Assembly (NCBI GenBank): GCA_025093555.1
Contig: JAIWNF010000005.1
Coordinates: 310,001-374,000 of the forward strand
DNA: 64,000 nucleotides
Origin: Circinella umbellata
Taxonomy: Eukaryota > Mucoromycota > Mucoromycetes > Mucorales > Lichtheimiaceae
Reading direction: 5' to 3'
This document shows positions 11,375-22,886 of this stretch, one piece after another; positions within the stretch are counted from its first letter, which is position 1, and every line of letters begins with the position of its first letter. The notes under the pieces were generated by a model. It saw only the letters and a list, made by a program, of their open reading frames with translations. It did not search any database and was not told the DNA's origin. Position numbers and translations under genes: made by a program.

Positions 11375-13213
11375 ATGGTGAGAGCTTCACAATTTTGTAC
11401 AGATGATGCAGGCGAACTCTTAAAGCTTGCGATTGACTTCTTGCAGAATCGAGTCGAGGACTACCTTCTTGTTGTCCCTGAACTTCTCGAACTAAGACAC
11501 GAATGTGAAAACTTTAAAAACATTGTTTCTGACGAAGTACTTAAAAGAGTGGAAAACAAAGTCAAATCATATCAAGAGCAAGAACGAAGACAAACCATCA
11601 AACATGAAGAATATTCCCGACAACAACCTACCAGCAATCTTGACACAGAACCACATTTTCATCAGCAACAACAATTTTATGAGCCGCCAATTCCTCAAGT
11701 ACGAGTTGATGAAGCCAGAACCAACGATGATAATGGATCATTGAGCTCATCATCCAAATCTGTAGCTGACGAGAGACACCGTGGATCAATTAGTTTAAAA
11801 CATAAATCTTCAAGAAAATCTTTTCGACGTTCTTTTAAAAAGTTATTTGGAATCACTGATAATGAGCGGCATTGGTCAATACAGCATCAACAACAACAGC
11901 GAGAACAACAACAACAGCAGCAACAGGAACAGGAACAGGAACAAGAACAGCAACAAGAACAGCAAGAGCAGCAAAAAGAAGTGCAGAAACAGAGATCACA
12001 ATCCTACACATTACAAGGACAAGATGCTATTATTTGGGATATTCTTGAACGGATAAACACCTCTAATGAGGTTATTGACGACTTTCTTAAAAAAGACGAA
12101 CAAGACAGGCCAGTAGGTGAGAAAGTTCTGTGGCATATGGGCGAGCGTCCGCGTCAAGCCAAGGCTCTTCGCGAATACTGCCGAACTCAGACAAACTTTA
12201 TTCGTATTCGTTTAAACGATTTATCTTTATGTCTCCAATTCAAAGATTTGAGGACTGCTCCCAAAGTCAAGGAATTCAGGGATCGAATGGGTGAAGAGAG
12301 TTACTGTTTTTGGAACCTCTATTTTCAAGACAATATTCATGCTAGCTGGAAAGAGTTTATAGACGCTTATGAACTTTTGTATGGCAGGGTTGGATATCCG
12401 GACAAAGCGTATATTAAACGAGTTCTTGTCTCTGAACAGAACCATAACGAAGGCAAATTGACAATCTATGGATTTATTGGCTTTACAAGTAATCACGGAT
12501 TTCCTTTCCCAAAGGATATTGCCAGAAGCACGATCAACACTGAACCAGAAGAAATATCCGAAGAAAAGAGAATGAAGTTGACCGAAATGACGATGGATTT
12601 GGTAGAGAAATTCTCAGAAAAGGAGATGCGTGATCATCTCGTCACCATATATACTTGGTTTGCTGGGTGTCAGAAGGGAACAAAGGAATTTAATAGTCGA
12701 GCCGACGAATGGGGAAGAACCATGAAGGAAAAGAGAGATTTGATGAGCAACAAGAGACTGACAAAAGAAGAAAAGAATGAAAAACTTAAAGCGCACAAGG
12801 ACACGTATGAAGAAGCTGAGCAAGTCGACCTCGCAAGGAGGGCACTTTACTTTTTTTACGAACGGTTTATGGTCATGTGGCGTGTCGGTGAAGTTTCTCG
12901 TGATGTTTTAAAAGATATAGACTTTCCAGGAAAGGGTCGTATTAAGGATTTTTGTAATTATGTGGGGCCACTAGATCATGCTAACTATTATATAGTTATG
13001 GGTAATGGAACCGATGAAGAGGATAAGAAAAAAGACTACACGCCAGAAATTTACGATTTTATGGATGAATACTTAGACATTCTTGAAAGCCAATCCCAGG
13101 AACGCCAAGATCGTAAAAAAGCGCGCAAGGAACGTAAAAAAGCGCGCAAGGAACGCGAGGAACGTGTACAAGCGCAAAAGGAGCGCGAGAGGAACGCGAA
13201 AGAAAACAGTTAA
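11375..13213 (+). CDS. Unrecognised intronless protein, tandem paralogue A (612 aa)
   Basis: A single exon from ATG at 11375 (in-frame codons upstream lack ATG) to TAA at 13213. The order is: an N-terminal helical segment; a polar linker; a Ser/Arg/Lys patch (RKSFRRSFKKLFG, about 148-160); a Gln/Glu tract (about 168-215); then about 360 conserved residues shared with the gene at 14715. Landmarks in the shared part are CFWNLYF (about 310), a W-K-E-F then LYG segment, FPFPKD (about 376), ARRALYFFYERF (about 487) and FPGKGRIKDF (about 518). The FW-x4-F ... W-x2-F pattern resembles the EF-hand-like helical module of CBL-type proteins; this is a pattern match by eye and calcium binding is not implied. 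The C-terminus is a charged repeat of KKARKER units. No catalytic motif is visible. Lack of introns contrasts with its neighbours. Function unknown. Confidence 0.8.
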   Translation: MVRASQFCTDDAGELLKLAIDFLQNRVEDYLLVVPELLELRHECENFKNIVSDEVLKRVENKVKSYQEQERRQTIKHEEYSRQQPTSNLDTEPHFHQQQQFYEPPIPQVRVDEARTNDDNGSLSSSSKSVADERHRGSISLKHKSSRKSFRRSFKKLFGITDNERHWSIQHQQQQREQQQQQQQEQEQEQEQQQEQQEQQKEVQKQRSQSYTLQGQDAIIWDILERINTSNEVIDDFLKKDEQDRPVGEKVLWHMGERPRQAKALREYCRTQTNFIRIRLNDLSLCLQFKDLRTAPKVKEFRDRMGEESYCFWNLYFQDNIHASWKEFIDAYELLYGRVGYPDKAYIKRVLVSEQNHNEGKLTIYGFIGFTSNHGFPFPKDIARSTINTEPEEISEEKRMKLTEMTMDLVEKFSEKEMRDHLVTIYTWFAGCQKGTKEFNSRADEWGRTMKEKRDLMSNKRLTKEEKNEKLKAHKDTYEEAEQVDLARRALYFFYERFMVMWRVGEVSRDVLKDIDFPGKGRIKDFCNYVGPLDHANYYIVMGNGTDEEDKKKDYTPEIYDFMDEYLDILESQSQERQDRKKARKERKKARKEREERVQAQKERERNAKENS

Positions 13214-14714
13214 GCACAATATCTGGGAGTAGTGAAGAACCTTCTGCATGTTGAGCACATCATAATTGGCTGTACTTTACTGTTATATTATAAAAGGGGG
13301 AAAAGCAGAATAGCTATAGATTACCCGCATAGCTGTCTACTCTATTTTTTTTTTGTTGCTTAATTAAATAAATATTGTATATAATCTAAAATATATTAAA
13401 TAAAAAATTAAAGAAATTATAAGTTACTTTTGTTGACTTTGAAAATCGATTTCATTGCAGGCAAAAAAAAAGTAGACGCTAACCTTACGCAACCTACGGA
13501 AATAGGGTGTAAAATAAGTAATAAAAAATAGAACCTTTATCAAGAATAACAATATCACAATTGTTACAAATATGACTTCAGCTATAATTGCTTTTTTTTC
13601 TCAAAACTTGAATATGTAAGAACTTTGGTTTATTTTTGACTCCACATAAAAAAATACCAGAATTTCTAACTACGACTTCTACATGTTAATAGAGTTTCTC
13701 AAGGCTTTTTTCCTCTGTATGGGGGTCGGCTTGGAAGAAGAATTGTATTATGCTTCTATACCTTTTGTGGCGCAAAAAGTTGTTATAAAACCAACTAGTG
13801 GCGCACCAGCTTTTGAAAATGGAATTCACTAGCGTATATAATGGGCGTCATTATAAAATAAACCAAACTTCATCCAGTCATTTTGAGTTACACATATTAC
13901 GTCATAAACTTTTAATAGAGTATGTAGAGCAAAAGGGTGACCTAATTTGGGGCATTTTCCATGGAGAAAGTCGGTGTTTGAGTTCTTTTGGGCCTTATAT
14001 TAGCTTTACTCTTATTTTTGCTATTGTTTTTTGATACATTTCAATATCATATAAAAACTCATAGCTGATAATATTGACTAGGGTATGGGGTATTATTAAG
14101 CTGAATGAGGTGCATCATGGTACCCAAAAATAACAAACATCTAAAAAAAAAGGCACCTTCCTTCAGGCACTTTTGGGTACTTCTGGGCTCGTTCAGTGGC
14201 GAAGTGCCCCAAAACCCAAATAAGAAAGGTTTACCTACAACCCAAATTTTTTGCAAAAAACCCAACATTTGTTAATTATTACTACGTACCAATAGGAAAG
14301 ACAAAGACTGCTTGGCAGCTTGTAATTTCTTAACGTTACTATAAAGATAGGAAAAAAAAATATTATATTCGTTAAACAGGATACATAAGACTTTAATATT
14401 ACGACCACAAGCCGGAATATTATTGATTCCTTAAAGACATTTGATATTATTTTTCACCCATAAAAATGAGATACACCGATTTGCACGTGTCACTGTATTG
14501 CAGAAATTTTAAATGAAAATAAGTAATATGTGCTCAGCAATTACAGACATTAAGGTTACACAAATCTAAAAATACTTCATACTTTTTTTGCGCCATTGTG
14601 GAATAAAAAAAAGTATATAAGAGCTGTCAAATTAGAAAAAAAATTATATACAATTGTTTATTTCTCTACTACAAACAAATTTCATACACAAAACTTTCTA
14701 CTTATACAAACATC
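13214..14714. other. Spacer between tandem paralogues
   Basis: No supported gene. The sequence TGGCGCAAAAA near 13768 recurs in inverted orientation near 14587, with extra GGCGC-type copies at about 13799 and 14197. This suggests an old inserted element, but no clear target duplication is seen. Short frames at 13798-14034 and 14059-14268 look fortuitous. Confidence 0.4.
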
Positions 14715-16007
14715 ATGCCCACACAGTTATCTTCAAAGACGACTTTACCCATCTATAATTCCATTCCTCAAAATACATGCATTGTCTTATCACATTCTGA
14801 AAAGTTTCTTCAAACTAGAGTTGCCGATAGTGTTCTTATCAGTGATGAAATAGATCAGTTTTTGAATGACTGTGACCAAATTTTAGCTGTCTTATCAAAA
14901 ATACAATTTTCTTGTGATCAGCAAGAAACTTTTTTATCGAAGAAATGTAACACACTTACCAAATGTATAATTAATCGAGTACAAATCACAAAATCATTGG
15001 CAAGTAAAATTTTGAATCAAGATCAAAAGCAAGAAAAGTCTTCCGAAAATTATATCAAATGGGTTACCATAGATAGACCTTTACTTTCAAAACAACTTTA
15101 CGAATATGTTCAAACAGACGCAGACGCTATTCTTCAACGAATCAACGATCTTCATTTTCAATATCAGTTTGACGAAGCATCGAAACAACAAGACATTACA
15201 TCTTTGCGAGAATTTATGACAAGTGCTAGCTATTTATTTTGGACGACCACTTTTGATCGTGATTCTACTGAAGGCTCATGGGAACAGTTTATTTATTCTT
15301 ACCAAACACTTTATGGTGTACTCGATATATCTATGCTCCAATTTATGGAAAATTTACTTTGCAACAATGAGCATAAAGTTACTATTGATCGTTTTATTTT
15401 AGCTCTCTGTAAATACAACAATCAATTCCCATTCCCAAAAGATACAGTTCAATTATTAAATCAAGACGTTTCGAAGACCAAGAGCATTTCTGAAGAAGGA
15501 CGTATACAATTAACAAAAATCGCGTTAGAATTGGTTGAAAAATTCTCAGAGGCAAAAATGCGAGACCATTTTGTTACTATTTATACTTGGTATCGGGGGT
15601 GTGACAAGAAAAACAAGAAACAAATGAGAGACCGGGCCGACCAATGGGGTTTACTTGTCAAAGAAAGACGATCTTTTATTTCCGAAAATAAGCGAGAACT
15701 ACTTCAAGAAAAGCACGAAGATGCCGAACGCATTGACCAAGCTAGACGCGCTGTTTTCTTTTTCTATGAACAATTTATGATCATGTGGCGGGCTGGTGAT
15801 GCTACACGTGAAATTCTGGAAGAGATTAATTTTCCAGGCAAGGGACGAATTCGAGACTTTCTTAATTTTGTCGCACCATTGGATCAAGCAAACTATTATG
15901 TGGTAATGAGAATCGATAAAGATGTTCCTACAAAAGATTATCGGCCCAAGCTATATGATTTCATGGATACATATTTAAGTATGTTGGTACAAAAATCAAA
16001 AGAGTGA
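14715..16007 (+). CDS. Unrecognised intronless protein, tandem paralogue B (430 aa)
   Basis: A single exon ATG to TGA. It aligns with the C-terminal 360 or so residues of the upstream gene. Shared landmarks in the same order are LFWTTTF (about 174), SWEQF then LYG, FPFPKD (about 238), LVEKFSE-KMRDH, RADQWG, ARRAVFFFYEQF (about 344) and FPGKGRIRDF (about 373), followed by PLDQANYYVV. It lacks the poly-Gln/Glu tract, the Arg/Ser patch and the charged C-terminal repeat of paralogue A, and has its own N-terminal 90 aa with little similarity. The 1.5-kb spacing and common strand indicate a local duplication followed by strong divergence. The conserved blocks suggest selection on a two-part helical fold. 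No enzymatic motif is visible and no function is assigned. Confidence 0.8.
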   Translation: MPTQLSSKTTLPIYNSIPQNTCIVLSHSEKFLQTRVADSVLISDEIDQFLNDCDQILAVLSKIQFSCDQQETFLSKKCNTLTKCIINRVQITKSLASKILNQDQKQEKSSENYIKWVTIDRPLLSKQLYEYVQTDADAILQRINDLHFQYQFDEASKQQDITSLREFMTSASYLFWTTTFDRDSTEGSWEQFIYSYQTLYGVLDISMLQFMENLLCNNEHKVTIDRFILALCKYNNQFPFPKDTVQLLNQDVSKTKSISEEGRIQLTKIALELVEKFSEAKMRDHFVTIYTWYRGCDKKNKKQMRDRADQWGLLVKERRSFISENKRELLQEKHEDAERIDQARRAVFFFYEQFMIMWRAGDATREILEEINFPGKGRIRDFLNFVAPLDQANYYVVMRIDKDVPTKDYRPKLYDFMDTYLSMLVQKSKE

Positions 16008-16626
16008 GATGGATATGCAAAGCGACAAAATCAAAAAATCACAGAATAATAATAATTATTATTATTATTATATACTATTATTATGACCAGCTGAAGTAGC
16101 ATTAGAATATACCCTCATTGTTAATTTTGTTATATACTGTTTTTTAATTCTTATCTCCTATCTTTAAATATATACTTACAATAAATTTAATTACTTGTCA
16201 ACTTTCAAAAATTACAATTAATCTTACTATTTACTATGATCCCTACTGTTGCTGAAATATACATGAACTTTTAATAACATCGGTATACAATACTGTTTTT
16301 GATATAACATGAAAAATATAGCAAAAACCAAACAACAGAATCACTAACGAGACAAACATCGCAGTATAATAATCAGCTTTATAAATACTATACATAGGCG
16401 GTACATGAGGCGAATTACACACACACTAAAGATATTATTCATTTCAGAATCTTATTATTACTAACATAAAAGCTTCGGCGGGGATAATGTGTCTTGGTCT
16501 GCTTTCAGCCAATAAAAAACAACTTGGAGGGTGGTTAAAAGTTTCTTTCCCCTTCTTAATATTTTTGTAACTGCGTATAAAAACATTTTGACATCAATTT
16601 AAAGAAGCTAATTCTGACAAGTAAAT
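16008..16626. other. Intergenic region
   Basis: The 3' flank of paralogue B, AT-rich with an (ATT)n run near 16050-16075. No gene was recognised. The last part (from about 16480) may already belong to the decayed element that follows. Confidence 0.4.
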
Positions 16627-17520
16627 GTTAAAATCAAATTTTGAAACATATATTAGTCATGCCAATGCATCTCTTGGTGATTCCACATGGCTCTTATTGA
16701 TACTTATATTGAGGCTCTAAAAAATATTACTTTTATGCCGATCGAATCAATTATCGAGAACAATATTGTAAAATTTAACTGCACAAAACATCAATGAATG
16801 ATATTGACGATATACCTTTTTGATGACGTTGTTAATTTGAATTATTTCCGTACAACTTCCTGAGCTGTCGATCTTCAAAAAACAGGTATAAGCAATGATA
16901 ATATATTAGTTGATTCTGGAAGACAAACAGATGTAGTTGACATGTCTTTTTTGTTTATTAATGAATATATAATTAGTTTTTGCTTGTAACATTTGCTAGA
17001 CATAATTCAGTTTTTTTAGTCGCAGATAATAATAACAATGTTTTGAACGATCTGACTGCAGAAATCAGTGTAAGAGGATTCTTTGTCAAGTAAAAAGTAT
17101 GTAGTATTTCTTTTGTTTTTTAAAAGCATCGCAATTTTGGTGCAAATAATGATAGTAATAAATATTATCTTTTACAAGGATTTATGCCATCTCCTGATAA
17201 ATTATATCTCATAATAAAGCCATTATTTGATGATTTTGGTTTTATGAGATGTACGAAAACCAAAAGAACACTTTTTGATTAAAAAGCATATTGACAAGCA
17301 GAAGATGTACTGAAATGTATTGATTATGCACACGTATATCCAACCTCGGCATTTCATTTTATTTTAAGATGGTACTAATAAGAATAGCTTGCTATTATAT
17401 CGTTGTAGTCTTGGTATAAATTTTAAGTTTGCTTCTTGTTCAAGTCTGTATATCAGACGTTGTACTATTTAAATATCGTGGGCGAAAAAAAGACAGTTGA
17501 ATATGTATCAAACCAGCATA
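16627..17520 (+). pseudogene. Decayed mobile-element ORF (dispersed fungal family)
   Basis: Protein-like segments appear in order but in different frames, broken by stops. They include IDTYIEALKNITFMPIE (about 16693), DIDDIPFDDVVN (about 16805), NILVDSGRQTDVVDMSF (about 16900), VADNNNNVLNDLTAEI (about 17020), MPSPDKLYLIIKPLFDD (about 17182), a K-A-x-QAEDVLKCIDYAHV stretch (about 17285) and LLYRCSLG (about 17395). The order, ending in an LYRC-type motif, matches my recollection of a multicopy fungal/oomycete element protein that ends with an LYRC-x-RGTN signature; I cannot name the family. Frameshifts and stops show it is dead, unless unrecognised introns rescue parts. Confidence 0.5.
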
Positions 17521-18327
17521 AAGTATAAGTACATATATTAGAGTAATTTTTACTGTCACTACGCCTTTATATACAATGAAAAAAAGTACTGTTTTCATTT
17601 TCTTTCTTTATATAAAACATACTAGAACGTTTGATATTGCTTCTTTTGGAAGCAACATAAAAAAAATTAAATAATTTAATTTTCTGATTAACAATCATTA
17701 ATAGAATGATAAGTGCATGAAAAAAAAGGACAATAATAAACAAACACATGCAGGGAATTTATTATCATGCCAAAATCAAATGGCAGGCATATTTATTTAT
17801 TATTTACATAAGACATACAGGTAATTATTATTATGGGAAAAGAATCACTCTCGGTAAAAGTATTTGTTCCGAAACTTACCAATGGGATAAATTGTAAACA
17901 TTTTATTAGGTAAACAGAAAAAGAAATTGTGGGGTGTGTGATCGGATCCATTTTTTTTTTCGCTTGGAAATTTATATATAATGAGATATATGTCACGTGA
18001 AAGGAAGAGTTAGCATAAAGTAAAGTACATTATAATGCACATGAGTATTATTATTCCAATTAAAGTGCTATTCTTATTTTAAAAAAGAGGAAAGAAAAAG
18101 GGATTTGGAGTTAACAAACAACCATTTGGCTTGTTATAATTATTCGGCTCCTATTTTAACGTTTGTGCTGATCAAGCAGCTTTTTTTTATTTTCGTCGGA
18201 GACTCTGCTATCAAACAATTAAGAAACCAAAAAAAAGGAACACAATAACACTTTTCTTTATATTTGCTTTCTTTCTTTTTTTATATATTTTTGCTTATTA
18301 ATATTTAATATACATATATATAAAGTT
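17521..18327. other. Intergenic region upstream of the ABC transporter
   Basis: No gene recognised. Short minus-strand frames at 17567-17749 and 17793-17996 are AT-driven. The final 90 bp is T/C-rich with TATA-like runs directly upstream of the ATG at 18328, a likely promoter. Confidence 0.45.
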
Positions 18328-21300
18328 ATGGCTCATGTATTATCTATTTTGAAGAGGAAGCGATCTGCCAGTGTGCTAGTCATTACGCTTATATATGCTT
18401 TATATAAAGCTAAATCTCATTTTCAAAGCCAGGCAGGTTCTAGTGGTACTCAAGCAGGCTCTCATAGTAATCGTAATGCTAGTAATAGCACTAAACGCCA
18501 CAAGAGAGGGAAGGTTGGTGTCAACTCTACATTCTTTAAACAAATGCGCGAATTGTTACCGATTTGTATTCCAGGTAATATAAGAAACAAAAGCAAGCCT
18601 TTACGACTAGGATAATGAAATTTATGCCTTTACTCTCAAAAACTAACATTATGAACATTCTCTGGTCATTAGGTGTCTTTACAAAGGAAGCTGGATTACT
18701 TGCAGGTCTTGCAACAGTATTGATCGCACGAACATGGTTGGATATTTGGTATGTATTGTGTGGGACATATAGTGTGTATTTCCTTAAAAGAATGGAAAAG
18801 AAACAAAGGAATTGATTTTACTCGAGGACCTCCGAATATACCTATATGTATCTAATCGTTATATGAAAATTATATTATGGATTATATATATATATATTAG
18901 GTTTTCAGCATTCAACGGGTAAGTAATTTATGCGGCAGATGGTAGAGAAAAAGGATTTGCATGTGGTTTCATATAAAGAGTGATTTGAAAACTAAGAAAG
19001 AAGATGATGTAATGTATAGTTCGGTTGTTAAGGCAATTGTATCACGTAACAAAGAACAATTTATTGCTAAGGCAATTGTTGAATTTGGTTTCATGATGGT
19101 AATAATACTTTGTTTAGCTGATGATTCAAAGATATAATGTTCTGTCAAATGATTAATTGACTGTAACTGATATAAATATAAAATCAATATAGTGGCCTAT
19201 GAGTATTGTCAATAACTCACTTAAATTAACAATCAGCGCTTTGGCATTATGCTTCCGCGAGCGCTTGACAAAGGTTGGTTTTTAATCCGGAAATAATAGT
19301 AATAGTAATACTAATAATAAAATTGGTTAACTGACAACTTTCTGTTTTTTAGTTTGCTCATAATCAATATTTAGATGGAATTACATTTTACAAGATTTCT
19401 AACTTGGATAATAGATTGCAAAATGCAGATCAATTATTGACGCAAGATATTGATAAATTTTCCGAAAACTTATCTCATTTATATTCAGATATTGCCAAGC
19501 CAATTGTAGATATTTTCTTGTTTGCTTATAAATTAGGTGAAGCCATGTAAGTTAGGATGGTAACGGGATTTGGATGAAATGATGAACTCAGGACGCTTTT
19601 GTGTACAGGAGTAAATTATTTACTGGTATACCTTTTTAAACATATTTTTAGTGGAAATGAAGCACCTTTCGCCATGATTTCATACTTTGTACTTTCGGGT
19701 GTGATTCTTCGTTCTTTCTCGCCACCATTCGGCCGATGTATGTATTATATATATAAAAATAATTCTAGTTATATGAGTATAGCATGTAAAGAGTAAAGTA
19801 TCTAGGCATTTAACGTATGTTTGGTATATTTAGACACGGCTGTTGAGCAGAAGCTTGAGGGTGATTTCCGCTTTACTCATGTAAGATTTCTTAGTAAATT
19901 AATTACAAACATGGATCGATACACTTACTAATTGAGAGATATCTTATAAATATATGTAGTCACGTATTATCACGCACTCTGAAGAAATCGCATTCTATGG
20001 TGGTGGTGAACGTGAAAAAGAAGTTGTGAATAATACATTCCAAAAGGTTCGTAATCCACGAAAGAACACTATTTAATGAAGAAAAAGGAGGAGAGTGAGG
20101 AAGAAAAGATTAATGTAAAAAAGATATGGACTCACACATCCAATATATGTAGATTGTCAATCATGTACGTAAAGTTTATACCTTACGCTTCTTGAATGGT
20201 ATCTTTGATTCTGTTCTTGTTAAATACTGTGCAACAATGACAGCATACTAGTAAGTTTTGATATATTTTGTTTCGATCTGAAGCATTGTTTCGCTCTACA
20301 TATTTTCTTGATACAATATTAACGTTCTCTTCAACAAACTAGTCTACTTGCTCGTCCCGTATTTGATCCTCGATACGGTAAGATTTCGGTTGTATTATGA
20401 TCATATTGAATTCTATCAGACAGGAAACTAAATCTCACTTTTTTTCTTCTAATTACTTTTAAATATAGCCACAAACAATATGGGTAGCATAAGTGATGAT
20501 CCAACGAAATTAATGGAAGATTATTCGAGAAACTGTACGTTTGAAATTTATCCTCCATTTTCACGCTAGAATTTTATGTTGGAAGGCTAATTTTATTTAT
20601 TTATCTTTTATTTTAGCGAGTTATTTGATTAATTTATCTCAGGCTGTTGGAAGATTAATTTTGACAGGTCGTGATTTAACTCGATTTGCAGGCTACACTG
20701 TAAGCTTCTTTTTTTTTGTGCGCAAACTAATATAACTGTATGTATGAAATAATAGTTACTGACATGAAAAAAATAGTCTCGAGTAGCCGAATTGTTTGAA
20801 GTTTTAAGTGATGTTAGCAAGGGAAAATATAATCGTACCATGGTATCTTCTGAAAAAGAAACTACACAAAGCAAAGGTAATTTCACATCTTTTTGAATAA
20901 CTCTTATTAAAAAGATGATTAATGAACATGATGTGGTCCTTTAAACATATATAGTGGTTGATCCAAAAGATATGAAAGGCAAAGTGATTATTAGGGATGG
21001 TGTCATTGTGTTTGATAATGTTCCTATCGTAACGCCTAATAGCGATATATTGGTAAAATCTGTTTTTTTATCTTTGTCTTCATATATTTGTGGTATTGAT
21101 ATATACTAAACGAAATAATATGATATATTAGCTAAAGGACTTATCCTTTAAAGTAAGTACTGGTATGAATTGTCTTATTTCTGGTCCAAACGGGTGTGGT
21201 AAGAGCTCTCTCTTCCGTATTTTAGGTGATTTATGGCCATTATTTGGTAAGTTTCGTTTTTTTTTCGCTTTTACTTTATTTTTGCATACTCACCTATGCA

Positions 21301-22278
21301 TATGAAATCGCAATAAATGTTCATGTGTCAATATATGTGTATCATATATTGTCAAGCTCCAAAATGCCGCATATATACTTATATGAATTGTAAAAATATA
21401 ACTACTCTATTATAGGTGGAACTGTGACGAAGCCAGCAGCATCCAAACTTTTCTATGTGCCACAAAAACCATATCTTGCATTGGGAACTTTCCGTGATCA
21501 AGTCATTTACCCGGATACTGCAACGCAAGCCGAAGCTCGTGGTTTTGACGATGACGAACTCATGAAGTTATTGGATACTGTTCACCTTGGCTACCTTGTG
21601 GAACGTGAAGGTGGCTGGGATGCTATTCAAGACTGGGCTGATGTGTAAGTAGTTATTTTTGGATATTTTTGACTTCTGGTTCTTTTTTTTTTGTGAAAGA
21701 GAAAATTAACAAGCTAATAAATATGTTATAGTCTTTCAGGTGGTGAAAAGCAACGTGTTGCAATGGCTCGGTTGTTTTACCATAGACCTCAATTTGTAAG
21801 TAGTGGTAGCTATTTTCTAAAAAGAAAAAAAAATATATACTGATTATTTATGTTAATGATAGGCTATCTTGGACGAATGTACTAGTGCTGTGAGTGTTGA
21901 TATTGAAGCTATTATGTATGAACATGCTCGTAAAGTAGGCATTACTCTATTCACAGTGTCCCACAGGTAAATAGAAATGTAATAAAATTATCTCAGCTAT
22001 GTGTATTCTAACAATGTTAACTTACCGTTATAACTTAGAACCTCTTTGGTCCGTCATCATGAATATTTATTGCGATTTGATGGAGAAGGCCACTATGAAT
22101 TCCGAGAGTGAGTTCCGAACCACCCCCCAAAATTAATAGTAATCAAATTATTTAATTAATGCAATTTAACAATTTATATTTTTTTTCTAGACTGGACCCT
22201 GAAGATATTGCGACACCATTTGGTTTTGGTCATGGAAAGACTCGACAACAATCACCATCCAAGAAGTTAGATCAATAA
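18328..22278 (+). CDS. Peroxisomal ABC half-transporter, subfamily D (ALD/PXA type)
   Basis: Twenty-one exons: 18328-18574, 18673-18748, 18901-18918, 19020-19098, 19193-19273, 19353-19546, 19652-19737, 19834-19880, 19960-20046, 20153-20250, 20343-20377, 20469-20534, 20617-20699, 20777-20876, 20955-21052, 21132-21246, 21416-21644, 21732-21795, 21863-21966, 22039-22107 and 22191-22278. They give 687 aa, the size expected for a half-transporter. The membrane domain carries RTWLDIW and the ALD-family motif EEIAFYGG (about 284-291). The single nucleotide-binding domain has Walker [10 protein letters not shown] (483-491), signature LSGGEKQ (581-587) and Walker B AILDE (602-606). ABCD proteins dimerise in the peroxisomal membrane and import long-chain fatty acyl-CoA for beta-oxidation. 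The 18-nt exon restores the conserved spacing after RTWLDIW. A PXA1/PXA2-type symbol cannot be chosen safely. Confidence 0.93.
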
Positions 22279-22886
22279 TAATATTATATATTTTTTGTAG
22301 TTAGATCTCATTATTATTATTATTTATATATATTCCCCAAATTCTTTTCATTTGTCCTTTCCTTCTTTCACGCACCTTCCACTGAGTTCACACCAAGCCT
22401 TGTGTTATTTTTTTTCTTTTTACTTTAAAGAACCAACAATAACAATAACAACATATATATTTCAGATAACAAAAAGACATTTTTTTTCTTTATTATATAT
22501 TTAAAGTTTTTTTTTATATTAAGTATTACTATTATTAAAAAAAGTAATAAAAAAGGGTAAAACGAGAAGAAAAGAAGGCGAGCAATAATCAGACGCCACA
22601 AAAAATACTAATATGGGTAAAGTATTTGAGCCGTAAATAGTTTAGAACAAAGAGGGAAAGAAAGGTGGGTCTATTATTAAAATCACTCGCGCCTCTCTCT
22701 TCACATCAGTGTGTGTGTGTGTGTACATAAATAAATATATTATATATATATATGCCTCTTTCCCTCTACCCCCTTCATAAACAAGACAAAAAGAAGCTTC
22801 CCCCCAAAAAAATAAAAATAAACTACCTCTTTTTCTCACTTTAGGGTGGTTATGCTTCTTCTTCCCATTATACACCCATCGACATT
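22279..22886. other. Intergenic region
   Basis: The 3' flank of the transporter gene and 5' flank of the F-BAR/RhoGAP gene. It contains (ATT)n and (GT)n/(TA)n microsatellites (about 22710-22752) and a CT-rich tract at about 22755-22870 that may be promoter. Confidence 0.45.
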
